Source: Planctomycetota bacterium
GTDB lineage: Bacteria; Planctomycetota; UBA1135; JACQFD01
Reading direction: 5' to 3'
Assembly (NCBI GenBank): GCA_016792805.1
Contig: JAEUHX010000018.1
Span: 1 to 64,000 of the forward strand
DNA: 64,000 bases
Made by a program: the position numbers and the translations under genes
In this document: one piece after another, positions 7,275 through 15,851 of the stretch
Numbering within the stretch: position 1 is the first letter of the stretch
Layout of the letters: every line of letters starts with the position of its first letter
The notes under the pieces: generated by a model
What the model was told of the DNA's origin: nothing
The model's input: the letters and a program-made list of their open reading frames with translations, nothing else
Database searches by the model: none

Positions 7275-10184
7275 TTACTTCCGCAGCTCGGGCCCTTCGA
7301 CCGGAGGGCGGCTTTCGGCCTGCCGAATCCGCTCGTCGAGCGACTCCAGGAGCGCGTGGGACGCACCGCCGGGCTCGATCGTTACGAGGTGGCTCGCCCA
7401 GCTGCGCGCCTCCTTCCAGGCCGATTCGCGCATGAACGCCGTGATGAGCGCGCGGACGAGCCGGGGGTTGGTGGGCTGCCGCTTTTGCTCCTCGCGAAGA
7501 AGCGCGAGCGCTTCCGCTCTGCGGTCCAAGGCAGTGAGGCACTCTGCGCGTTCGACCGCCACCTCGGCCCGTGGCCCGGGAGCGTCGGGGCTGGGGGCGC
7601 CGTCGAGGAGTTCCAGCGCCATGTCAGGGGCGAGCAGAGCCCGAAGGGCCCCGGACAGGTCGCGCCGCGGTCGCCAGTCGGACGGAGCAATGGCGAGGAC
7701 GCCGCGCGCGAACGACTCGATCCGCGACGGCGTGCTCTGCGCCTGGAGGAGAGAGGCGCACTGCTCGTAGGCGCGCCACAGCAACGGGTGTTGCGGAGAC
7801 GCCTTCAGGCCGGCCGTAACCGCATGGAGGAGCGCGTCGCGAACGGGGATCTGCTGTGCGGGCGTATAGGAGGGCAGAGCGCTCCAGGTTTCGGCTCGAA
7901 GATGAAGGCACGCGTTGGCCAGCGCGCGACCCGGCTCGGGGAGGCCAGCGGACTCCAGGAGGCGGATCGCGGCTTCGAGCGCGCGGGCTTCTGCCGGCGA
8001 CCGGGCCGCAGTGACGCCGCCGCGCACCCGGAGCGACTCGATCTCGCGGCCATGGGCGATGGGCGGAAGCATGGAGCGGAGCGCGTTTCCGAGCTTCACG
8101 CGGGAGGCGGAGACAACGAGTGCGGCCCACTCGGAGGAATCTCGCGGAAGCGCCAGTGCGAGATCGGTAAGCGCTGCTGCAGGCTTTGTTGTGAAACTCA
8201 CAGTTTCACGACCGGAGCCGCCCACAAGAACAACGAGCGTCGGTGCCAGCAGTCCGTCCGAGAGGAACCCGATGCTGGCCGCGGGGCGTGCCGCAGCCCA
8301 GCCGACCGCCGCCTCGATCTCCTCCACCGCGGCGCTCTCGAGATCGATTGCAACGGCGAGGATCCCTTGTGGCGCAAGCGCATGCTCGAGAGCGGCGAGC
8401 CGGGCCGGCGATCGCATTACAGATCCCGGCCTGACGTCGCCCGGAGATGGGGCCACGATCACGAGATCGAAATCGCGTTGGCCGGCAGCGCATCGAATGC
8501 CGTCGGAACCGGGTTCGATCGAATCGTCGACCGCGCTTCCGCGCATCACAGATACGAGCGTTGCGGGAGAAGGGGCGAAGAGTGCATTGCCGATGCCCGC
8601 GCGATGGCATAAATCCACGAGCCGCTCCGTCGGAGCGCCCACAACGAGCGCGCGCCGCGGCGACCCTTGAAGAAGCGCGGCCAGTGCGATCGATGCGTCG
8701 GCAGCGGCTTCGCCATCGACGCGCGGCGAGACGCCCCGGCGGTCGAGCCGGGCGCGCTCATGGCGCACCGGCTCTCCGAGAGATCGGCGGTCGGGCTCCG
8801 CAACCCATTGGGCCGTGCCGTCGACGGACTCCCGGATGCACCGAATATTGTGAATCTCCTGGGGGCGCGGCTCTGTGAGGAAGAGGCTCGCAGGGCGGAT
8901 CTCCGCGGGACGGCAATAATAAAAACTCGCCGCTGCGCTGATCGAAAGTGCACCCGCGCCGGACGTCCACTCCGCCATGCCGCGGGGCTTACGGAGGAGC
9001 AGGAGCCCGAGGGCGCCTGCTCCCCAGAGTGCAATGCCGGCGATCCAGGCGGCATTCACAAATGCGTAGGAGTGGGCTTCTCCGTCGGCGCTGGCGGAGC
9101 CTCCGGAGCAGATCGCCAATGCGCCGACCAGGCCGGCGGCTGCGCCTAAGAAAGCGGCGGCCGAAGCGCGCCGCGAGCTCGTCTCGACGAGAGCGCGCGC
9201 GGACGCTCCCGCGAGGAGCGAGAATGCGGCAAATGTGGTGAGCCACAAAAAGGCAGCCCAAAGGGGGCCGTCGATCGAGTGGGCCGCATCGCCCGCGGCT
9301 CCGAAGCGCTGGAGATGCGCGTTGAATGCTGCGGGAAGAGAGATCTCGCTCAGCTTGCGAAGCCCCAGCCAGAGCGCGCCCGCGGCCGCGGCCGAGAGGA
9401 TCGCGACTGCGCCTGCGCGCATGGGGCGCAGCGCTCCTTCAATTGTGGTGGCTCCCACCGCGGCGGCCGCCAGCATGAGCGCGTCGATCTGTGAGAAATC
9501 CCACGGGCTTCCCAGCAGGAAGAGACGCAGCTCGAGGCGCGCGACGACAGCGGCGAGCGCGGCGGCTGCGCCAAACAGTGCATAAACCACAAAAACGGGT
9601 CTTGGCTCCCCGGCTGCGGGCGGATCCTCACTTTTCGTGCTCTCGGCGGAGAGCGCCGCTGCGAGAAGCGGTGAAAGCCAGCCCGCGAGTTGCGCCAGCT
9701 CAGTCGCAACGAGCGGACTATCGAGAAGCAGCAGGGCAGCCGCTCCGGCGGCGCCAGCGCGGGGCACCGAAATGCCACAGCTCGTCGACGCGGCTCCCGC
9801 AGCGAAGGCCGGCAGGCCCGACGCAAGGAGCGCCAGCGCGAAGGTCGCCACATCACCGCGCCACTCCTCGCCGCAGGCGACGACGGCTCCGCAGAGCCAC
9901 CCTTCGAGGCGCGGCGTCGCGGCGATCACAAATGCCGCCCACACGGCGGGTCCCCAGCGCATCCATCGCGAATCGGTTCCACGAAGCGAACCGAGTCCGA
10001 AGGCCACGGCCATGGCGGCTGCCGTGATCACCGCAGCTCTTCCGTCGGCGCCGAGCCCCGTTGCCACCGCGCGATGGAGCGCAAAGGCCGCCATCGCGAG
10101 CATCGTTGCGCGCGCCAGGCTCCTCGCACGGGCGGTCATAGGCATCGGGCAGAGCTTGCGCACTGGGCGAACGAATCGCCACAC
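7275..10184 (-). CDS. Polytopic membrane protein with spermidine-synthase-like core and TPR tail
   Basis: About 969 residues. GTG 10184 is chosen because AGGAG lies 9 bases before it; ATG 10145 and 10139 are alternatives. Residues 1 to about 450 are Ala/Leu-rich transmembrane helices. The middle has a Rossmann-like segment (RALVVGAPTERLVDLCHRAG, DFDLVIVAPSPGDV, LAPQGILAVAIDL) that resembles fused MFS/spermidine-synthase-like proteins, but the acidic active-site signature of real aminopropyltransferases is not evident. The last 250 residues are helical repeats of TPR type (AECLTALDRRAEALALLREEQ). The function is unknown; a membrane-bound sensor or assembly factor is possible. It starts head to head with mutY, with only 19 bases between the start codons. 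Confidence 0.75.
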   Translation of the reverse strand: MWRFVRPVRKLCPMPMTARARSLARATMLAMAAFALHRAVATGLGADGRAAVITAAAMAVAFGLGSLRGTDSRWMRWGPAVWAAFVIAATPRLEGWLCGAVVACGEEWRGDVATFALALLASGLPAFAAGAASTSCGISVPRAGAAGAAALLLLDSPLVATELAQLAGWLSPLLAAALSAESTKSEDPPAAGEPRPVFVVYALFGAAAALAAVVARLELRLFLLGSPWDFSQIDALMLAAAAVGATTIEGALRPMRAGAVAILSAAAAGALWLGLRKLSEISLPAAFNAHLQRFGAAGDAAHSIDGPLWAAFLWLTTFAAFSLLAGASARALVETSSRRASAAAFLGAAAGLVGALAICSGGSASADGEAHSYAFVNAAWIAGIALWGAGALGLLLLRKPRGMAEWTSGAGALSISAAASFYYCRPAEIRPASLFLTEPRPQEIHNIRCIRESVDGTAQWVAEPDRRSLGEPVRHERARLDRRGVSPRVDGEAAADASIALAALLQGSPRRALVVGAPTERLVDLCHRAGIGNALFAPSPATLVSVMRGSAVDDSIEPGSDGIRCAAGQRDFDLVIVAPSPGDVRPGSVMRSPARLAALEHALAPQGILAVAIDLESAAVEEIEAAVGWAAARPAASIGFLSDGLLAPTLVVLVGGSGRETVSFTTKPAAALTDLALALPRDSSEWAALVVSASRVKLGNALRSMLPPIAHGREIESLRVRGGVTAARSPAEARALEAAIRLLESAGLPEPGRALANACLHLRAETWSALPSYTPAQQIPVRDALLHAVTAGLKASPQHPLLWRAYEQCASLLQAQSTPSRIESFARGVLAIAPSDWRPRRDLSGALRALLAPDMALELLDGAPSPDAPGPRAEVAVERAECLTALDRRAEALALLREEQKRQPTNPRLVRALITAFMRESAWKEARSWASHLVTIEPGGASHALLESLDERIRQAESRPPVEGPELRK

Positions 10185-10203
10185 GCTGGTACTCTCCTGA
10201 GCC

Positions 10204-11346
10204 GTGCCGCGCGCCACTCCGGCCCACGAACCGACCGCCAGTCCCGCTGAACGCCGTTCGCGAAGGAGCGCGCTCCTCGCCTGGTACGACGCAAATAAGC
10301 GCGACCTGCCGTGGCGGCGCACGCGCGATCCCTACGCCGTCTGGATCTCCGAGATCATGCTCCAGCAGACGCGGGTCGACTCGGCAAAGGAGCACTACCG
10401 GCGCTTTCTCGAGCGCTTCCCGACGGTGCGTGCGCTGGCGACGGCCGACCTTGCCGACGTGTTACGCGTATGGGCAGGCCTCGGCTATTACCGGCGCGCC
10501 AGGATGCTCCACGCGGCGGCCCAAGCCGTCCTCGAGCGCTACGGTGGGAAGCTCCCCGCGACCGTCGACGAGCTGCGCGCCCTTCCGGGCATTGGCGACT
10601 ACACCTCGGGCGCCATTGCATCGATCGCCTTTGGCGTTCCGGCGCCTGCCATCGACGGCAACGTCGACCGGGTGCTCTCGCGCTGGCTCGCGTTCCAAGG
10701 CGACCCGCGATCGACGGCGGGGCGCGCCCGTATTCGAGCCGAGGCCGCCGCCCTGGTGGAGGGCGTCGATCGCCCCGGGGATTGGACGCAGGCACTGATG
10801 GAACTCGGCGCCGTCGTCTGCACGCCGGCCCGGCCGAGCTGCCTCATCTGTCCCGTGGCCTCAAGCTGCCACGCCCGCCTGCGCGGCCTCGAGTCGGAGA
10901 TTCCACCTCCGAAGGCGCGCCGGGCCGCCGTCGCCGTGGAGCATGCCGCCGCCGTGATCGAGGACCGCGGGCGGTGGCTCCTCGTGAAGCGCCCCGAAGA
11001 GAGCGTGAACGCCGGCCTCTACGAGTTCCCGACGGCAGAGCTGACCGAGGGCGGCGACGTGCGTCGCGCCTTGGCCTCGGTCGTACGCGAGTCCGCCGGG
11101 CTCGAGATCTCAGTGGGGGAGACGGCCGTCGAGGTTCGACACACGATCACCTACCGGCGTATCCGGGTCTCCGCCTTTCACGCAAAGCCGCGCGATCGGC
11201 GCACCGCCGACGGCCACTCCGGCCGCGCGTCGGCGGCGCTCGAAACAATCTGGGTCGTGCCTTCGGATGCTTCCAAAGCCGGCCTGACCGCAGCAGCGCG
11301 GAAAATTGCGGGCGCACTCCTCCGAGAATCTGCCTCCGATACATGA
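10204..11346 (+). CDS. mutY: Adenine DNA glycosylase MutY
   Basis: Removes adenine mispaired with 8-oxoguanine or G in base-excision repair. 380 residues from GTG 10204. The helix-hairpin-helix glycosylase domain has the catalytic Glu in WISEIMLQQT, LPGIGDYTSGAIAS and the catalytic Asp in IDGNVDRV. The 4Fe-4S cluster ligands are complete (C-x6-C-x2-C-x5-C in CTPARPSCLICPVASSC). The C-terminal part from about residue 235 is the NUDIX-like 8-oxoG recognition domain (AAVIEDRGRWLLVKRP). Length and domains are normal. Its stop overlaps the start of the glycosidase gene (ATGA), so the two are probably translated together, although no functional link is known. Confidence 0.95.
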   Translation: MPRATPAHEPTASPAERRSRRSALLAWYDANKRDLPWRRTRDPYAVWISEIMLQQTRVDSAKEHYRRFLERFPTVRALATADLADVLRVWAGLGYYRRARMLHAAAQAVLERYGGKLPATVDELRALPGIGDYTSGAIASIAFGVPAPAIDGNVDRVLSRWLAFQGDPRSTAGRARIRAEAAALVEGVDRPGDWTQALMELGAVVCTPARPSCLICPVASSCHARLRGLESEIPPPKARRAAVAVEHAAAVIEDRGRWLLVKRPEESVNAGLYEFPTAELTEGGDVRRALASVVRESAGLEISVGETAVEVRHTITYRRIRVSAFHAKPRDRRTADGHSGRASAALETIWVVPSDASKAGLTAAARKIAGALLRESASDT

Positions 11347-14255
11347 TACTCACTTTTCCGGCCCTGGCGGCGCTGATGGCGCTGCAAACAGCTGCATCGC
11401 AGCCGCAGGATCGCGAGCATCTGCAGGCTCGTTTTTCTATTACAACTGGACCCGCTGTCTACACTTCCGGCGATCGCGTGGTGCTGGATGACTTTCGATT
11501 CGGCGGCGCCGAGCTCCGGTGGATGCCCGATGCGGTCGTCGAGCCCATGCCTGCCACTGGAGGGCGGTTTGTCGAAGGGGTGCGCATCGCGGCGACCGCG
11601 CTCGATGCAACCGGAAGAGCCGTTCGCATCACGCTCGCTGCCCAGGCCGATTTATTAACCTTCGAGTTCGCCGGGCTGGCGCCCAGCTCCACCCTCGCGC
11701 TCGGCGCGCGCCTTCGCGCTGACGGCAGCTCGGTGCGCATGCGATCCGGTCTCGCCATGTCCTACGAGCCGGCGATTCTTCATGTTGCATATGGCGATCC
11801 TGATGCGGGATCGAACGTTCTGTACACTCCAGCGTTCGACCGTGCGATTCTTGCACTTCCGCTCGGGCTCGGATCGATCGGGCGGGCGCAGGCCGACGGC
11901 TCGCGCCGAGTGGAGTGGCGCGTGCCGACGGGCCCGACGGGCGACCTCGCCGGGCTTTCCCTGGAGCTACGCTCGCACGCATCAGCCAACGAATCGGGCA
12001 TGCCGAAGGGCTCCATCCGCCAAGTGACGCGCTCCGCCGCGGCCTCGGGCTGGCGAACGGGGCCGATCTACGGAGATCAGATTACAGATATTGCGCTGGC
12101 GAAGGAACTGCCGGCGATCGCGAAGAAGCTGGCTCCGTTCGGGCTCGAATATGTGCAGATCGACGGCGGGTGGCAGAATCCGCCGCCGGCGATGGGCTCC
12201 AAGCCCGCAAGTGCGCCGAGGCACTGGGAAGCGCCTCCCTCCGCATTCGCTTCGGGCCTCGCTTCACAAATCCGCGCGATTCGTGAGCATGGCCTCAAGG
12301 CTGCCGTGGGCCTCGTCCCGCAGACGAGCGGCGAGCCTGCGACGGCGGGCGCGCTCGGCGAGGCCGATCTTCCTGCTTATCTCGGCGCGGTGCTTTGGAA
12401 TGGTGCGTCGCCGGAGTTTGCGGCGCAGCTCGAGCGATATGTGAAGCCGCTCGCTGCGGCTGGCGCCGACCGATTCGTTCTCGAGTGCCAGCCAGCGATC
12501 TATGGCGCTTATGAGAATGCAGCGAAGCAGCGCTCCGACCTTTCCGCGAAGGAATCTTTTGTAGCTTCCCTTGACGCGTTCAGGAAGGCCGCTGGCGCAG
12601 CGGCGACACTCGTGTGCGGCTGGTACGGCGCCGCTGAGCCGCAGAATCCGCGGCCCGTCGGTGCCGGCCTCGATCGGTTCGACTCGCTTCGCCTTCGCAA
12701 GCCCGCCGATCCGAATCGCACGGGATTCGCCGACGCTGCGGAAACGATTGGGCTCGTCTGCCGATGGAACGGTCTCTCTTTCCACGGTGATCCCGAAGCG
12801 ATCCGCGTCGGTGGAAAGCTCACTCTTGATCAGGCGCGTGCGTGGGCGAGCCTCGCAAGCCTGTCGGGCGTCGAGCTTTTTATTGGGGATCGTGTCGCCG
12901 ATCTCCCCGAGGAGCGCATTGAGATTCTCCGGCGCGTTCTCCCCACGATTCCGGCGCGGACGTTCTACTGCCCTCAGGAGATGACGGCACCCCGTGTCGT
13001 CAAACTTTGGAAGGACCATGGGGCGGAGACCTCGCTCGTCGCGGGATATTTTGGAATTGACGAGGCCCCAACGACCATTCAGCAAGACCCGCTCGATCCG
13101 GTCTACGGGAGCCTGCTCGACGCCGAGAAATATGAATTCTGGAGCGGGCGGTTCATCGGCCGCGCGCCGGCCCACTCCTTCGATGCGCCTCTCGCCGTGC
13201 CCCCTGGTGCCTGTGCCGTGGTGGCGTATCGCGAAGCGCGCGAAACCCCATTTGTGATCTCGACCTCCCGCCATGTCTCCCAGGGCGCCGCCGATCTGAA
13301 AGCGGAGCGCTGGGACGGCGCCGCATCGGTGCTGAGCGGCGAGAGCGCGGTCGTGGGCGGCGATCCCTATGAGATTCGCGTTGTGCTGCCCCACAGAGGT
13401 TGGCGTCTGATCAATGCGGCCGCCAGCGACGTGAAATGTGAGAGCTCACAGGAAGGGCGCCTCGTGAGGATTGGCATTCGAAGCGAACGCACGAGAAGCG
13501 TGTTCTGGCGGGTGAAGCTCGAGGAGGGGAAGGCGGACGCCGCCGCACCGCTCACGATTGAGGAGCCGCAATTTGACGTGAAGCCCGGTCCTGTCGTTCG
13601 GCTCCGTTGGAAATGTGCGCGTTCGCCCGCAGGCTCGTTCCTCATGAAGCGCGACGGGCAACTGCTCGCATCTTGCGTCGGCACCGAGTTCTACGATGCC
13701 GGCATTATGTATAACAGCTCGTATGAGTATGAGATTGCGCCGGTGGATGACGAAGGGCATGAGCACTCTCCCGTGAAGATTCAGGTGAAGACGCATCAGC
13801 CGCAGTCGGTCTCGTTGACGACGCTGCCCTACTCGACGAAGCGGATGCATTCGACGGCGGTGCGCATTCACGAGAATTTCCTACAAAAGCCGCTGACCGC
13901 GCAAGGAAAAGTGATCGCCTCGGGATTCGGACTCCTCTCCCCGGCTTTTCTTGATTTCTCGCTGCGGGGGCTCCACGGAGTGTTCCGCGCCGATGCCGCC
14001 ATCGACGACATCGCGGAGAAGCGCGGAAGTGCACAGATCCGCATCGAGGTGGATGACCGCGTCGTGGCGCGCACGCCCGTGTTCCGCGGCGGAGACCCGC
14101 CCGTGCCGATCCGCGCTCGCATTCCGCAAGGGGCGAAGCTGCTCTCGGTAATCGTGGAGAGCGCCGAGGACGGCCAGGATTACGACTTTGTCGATCTGTT
14201 GAATCCCGAGATCCGTCCACCCCGCCCTGGGGACGCAAGTCAGCCCAAGAAATAG
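11343..14255 (+). CDS. Secreted alpha-galactosidase-like (clan GH-D) protein with NPCBM-type C-terminus
   Basis: 970 residues from ATG 11343, with a signal peptide (MILTFPALAALMALQTAASQ). Residues about 200-560 resemble the TIM barrel of GH27/GH36 alpha-galactosidases: the strand FGLEYVQIDGGWQ matches the DDGW region. A C-terminal beta domain resembles the glycosidase antiparallel module. The last 150 residues (from SVSLTTLPYSTKRMHS to DFVDLLNPEI) look like an NPCBM carbohydrate-binding domain. Where the nucleophile Asp is expected (usually KxD), the closest match reads DRFVLECQP, so catalysis could be altered or absent. The reading frame continues upstream through mutY, but that part is a shadow. 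Probable role: binding or hydrolysis of galactose-containing polysaccharide outside the cytoplasm. Confidence 0.75.
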   Translation: MILTFPALAALMALQTAASQPQDREHLQARFSITTGPAVYTSGDRVVLDDFRFGGAELRWMPDAVVEPMPATGGRFVEGVRIAATALDATGRAVRITLAAQADLLTFEFAGLAPSSTLALGARLRADGSSVRMRSGLAMSYEPAILHVAYGDPDAGSNVLYTPAFDRAILALPLGLGSIGRAQADGSRRVEWRVPTGPTGDLAGLSLELRSHASANESGMPKGSIRQVTRSAAASGWRTGPIYGDQITDIALAKELPAIAKKLAPFGLEYVQIDGGWQNPPPAMGSKPASAPRHWEAPPSAFASGLASQIRAIREHGLKAAVGLVPQTSGEPATAGALGEADLPAYLGAVLWNGASPEFAAQLERYVKPLAAAGADRFVLECQPAIYGAYENAAKQRSDLSAKESFVASLDAFRKAAGAAATLVCGWYGAAEPQNPRPVGAGLDRFDSLRLRKPADPNRTGFADAAETIGLVCRWNGLSFHGDPEAIRVGGKLTLDQARAWASLASLSGVELFIGDRVADLPEERIEILRRVLPTIPARTFYCPQEMTAPRVVKLWKDHGAETSLVAGYFGIDEAPTTIQQDPLDPVYGSLLDAEKYEFWSGRFIGRAPAHSFDAPLAVPPGACAVVAYREARETPFVISTSRHVSQGAADLKAERWDGAASVLSGESAVVGGDPYEIRVVLPHRGWRLINAAASDVKCESSQEGRLVRIGIRSERTRSVFWRVKLEEGKADAAAPLTIEEPQFDVKPGPVVRLRWKCARSPAGSFLMKRDGQLLASCVGTEFYDAGIMYNSSYEYEIAPVDDEGHEHSPVKIQVKTHQPQSVSLTTLPYSTKRMHSTAVRIHENFLQKPLTAQGKVIASGFGLLSPAFLDFSLRGLHGVFRADAAIDDIAEKRGSAQIRIEVDDRVVARTPVFRGGDPPVPIRARIPQGAKLLSVIVESAEDGQDYDFVDLLNPEIRPPRPGDASQPKK

Positions 14256-14468
14256 ATCGGCCGACGTGGGGGACGGCGGGCCCCCTCGTCTACCGTTGTG
14301 TGAGCTTGCGCCCTTCCCAGGCGCCCTTGCCGGCCTACGTCAAGGCGGTGGAGGGCGGACAGGATTTCACTCTGCGAGCTCGGTCGCGGGCATCGACGCG
14401 ACCGGTACGACCTGCTCCGGGGTGTCCAGGGGCCCTGGCCGCCCTCCCCTCTTTTGCATCCGTGATCT
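14256..14468. other. Convergent intergenic region with hairpin
   Basis: Gap between the convergent glycosidase and phosphodiesterase genes. A 9-base inverted repeat with a 3-base loop at 14457-14477 spans the stop codon of the minus-strand gene (14469-14471). There is no T-run after it on either strand, so it is not a standard terminator. Confidence 0.4.
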
Positions 14469-15851
14469 TCACGGATGAGGCGGGAGGCCGAAGAAGCCAC
14501 CGATCGCCGAGCGAAGCGCAACGATCTTCGATTCCCGCGGGCGCGGCGCGCCCTCGCTGCCGAGCAGTATCGGCCCTCGGCTCTGCTCGCGCGGCAGCAG
14601 CCCATGGCTTCCGCGGACGGGCGATGGATCGAGCGGAATGACCTCCATCAGATAGCGGAAGCCGAGCTTTTTCTTGAGGAGCGTCCAGGCGACGCGCGCC
14701 GTCGGCGCCGCAAGGGCCGGATCGAGAAAGAGCTCGGCCGGGTCGTAGCCGGGCTTTCTGTGGATATCGACGCTGCGCGCGAAGTCGGGCGCGGCCGCGT
14801 CATCGAGCCAGTAGGGATAGGCGAGCCACCGATCGGGCTTCGCCAGCGCGACGAGCTCCCCGGAATTGGGGTGATCGAGCCCCGCGGCCTTGCGGCTCTC
14901 GCCCTCGAGCACTTCGCCGACGGCGGGATCCGAAAGCAATAGATCGCGAACGCGGCCGCGGTCGCTGCGGTCCGAAACGTACACATGGGCGATCTGGTGA
15001 TCACAGACCGCGAACGCGCGCGACGTGCCGAAGAGCGGCAGCTCCCGTGAAAGCGGATCGAACCGAACCCTCAAGTATCCTTCGCGTCGCAGCGCGCGGT
15101 TGGGTGCGGAGAAGCCGGCGACATCGGTGATGCCGTACTCGGAAAAGGCCAAGATTTCGTAGCCGCGCTGCTTCGCAGCATCACACAGATCGCCCGCGAC
15201 GCGATCCAGCTCCGCGATGGCCGCGATCGAGCGTGGCGCATCGGGACCGAACCGCTGGTGGTCGTAATCGAGATGGGGGAGGTAGCCGAAGACGAGGTCG
15301 GGCTCATGCTTCTCGAGGACGAAACGCACAGATCGCGCGATCCACTCCGTCGAGCGGATGCCGGCGCGCGGCCCCCAGAATTCGAACAGCGGGAAGGGGC
15401 CGAGCTCGCGCTCGAGCGGCTCGCGCAGCTCGAGCGGCTCCGTGTGGATGCCGGGCTCCTTGCGGCCGTCGGCTCCGTAGGAGGGCTTCGGCGTGATCGA
15501 CCAGTCGGCACCGCAGTTCCAATTGTACCAACCAAACAGATTCGCGGCGCGCTTGCCGGCGCGGCGCAGGTCGTCGAATAGGGTTGAGCCTTCGATCAAA
15601 TAGCGGCTCTGGCGCCAGAGCCACACTTCGTCGAGGCCGCGGAAATACCACCCATTCGCAACGATCCCGTGCTTCTCGGGGAGCGCCCCCGTCAGGAACG
15701 ACGCCTGGGCCGTGCAGGTGACGGCCGGCAGCACCGTCTGCATGGGCGCGCGGAACCCGGAGGCGTGGGTTTTCAGCCGGGGCGCCCGCTCGAGGGCGGA
15801 CGGCGTGAGCCCCACGAGATCGAGCACCAATAATTTGCGTCGAGAACTCAT
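14469..15851 (-). CDS. Alkaline phosphatase superfamily / nucleotide pyrophosphatase-like phosphodiesterase
   Basis: 460 residues from ATG 15851, with GGAAAGAA just before it. The fold matches type I phosphodiesterase/nucleotide pyrophosphatase proteins: metal site LVLDLVGLTP, nucleophile Thr region LPAVTCTAQASFLTGALPEKHG, second metal site YLPHLDYDHQRFGP, and a late DHQIAHVYV histidine. The usual SDHG motif is replaced by FSEYGITDV. From memory this SEYG form defines a bacterial subfamily of unknown substrate. No signal peptide is seen, so it is probably cytoplasmic. It overlaps the upstream gene by four bases (ATGA), implying coupled expression. Confidence 0.85.
   Translation of the reverse strand: MSSRRKLLVLDLVGLTPSALERAPRLKTHASGFRAPMQTVLPAVTCTAQASFLTGALPEKHGIVANGWYFRGLDEVWLWRQSRYLIEGSTLFDDLRRAGKRAANLFGWYNWNCGADWSITPKPSYGADGRKEPGIHTEPLELREPLERELGPFPLFEFWGPRAGIRSTEWIARSVRFVLEKHEPDLVFGYLPHLDYDHQRFGPDAPRSIAAIAELDRVAGDLCDAAKQRGYEILAFSEYGITDVAGFSAPNRALRREGYLRVRFDPLSRELPLFGTSRAFAVCDHQIAHVYVSDRSDRGRVRDLLLSDPAVGEVLEGESRKAAGLDHPNSGELVALAKPDRWLAYPYWLDDAAAPDFARSVDIHRKPGYDPAELFLDPALAAPTARVAWTLLKKKLGFRYLMEVIPLDPSPVRGSHGLLPREQSRGPILLGSEGAPRPRESKIVALRSAIGGFFGLPPHP

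Noticed and set aside
10311..11342. Long open frame in front of the glycosidase, inside mutY
   Set aside because: It is in a different frame from the complete mutY gene, is Arg/Pro-rich and lacks a signal peptide; the glycosidase signal peptide starts at 11343.
14457..14477. Hairpin as an intrinsic terminator
   Set aside because: It spans a stop codon and has no T-run on either strand.
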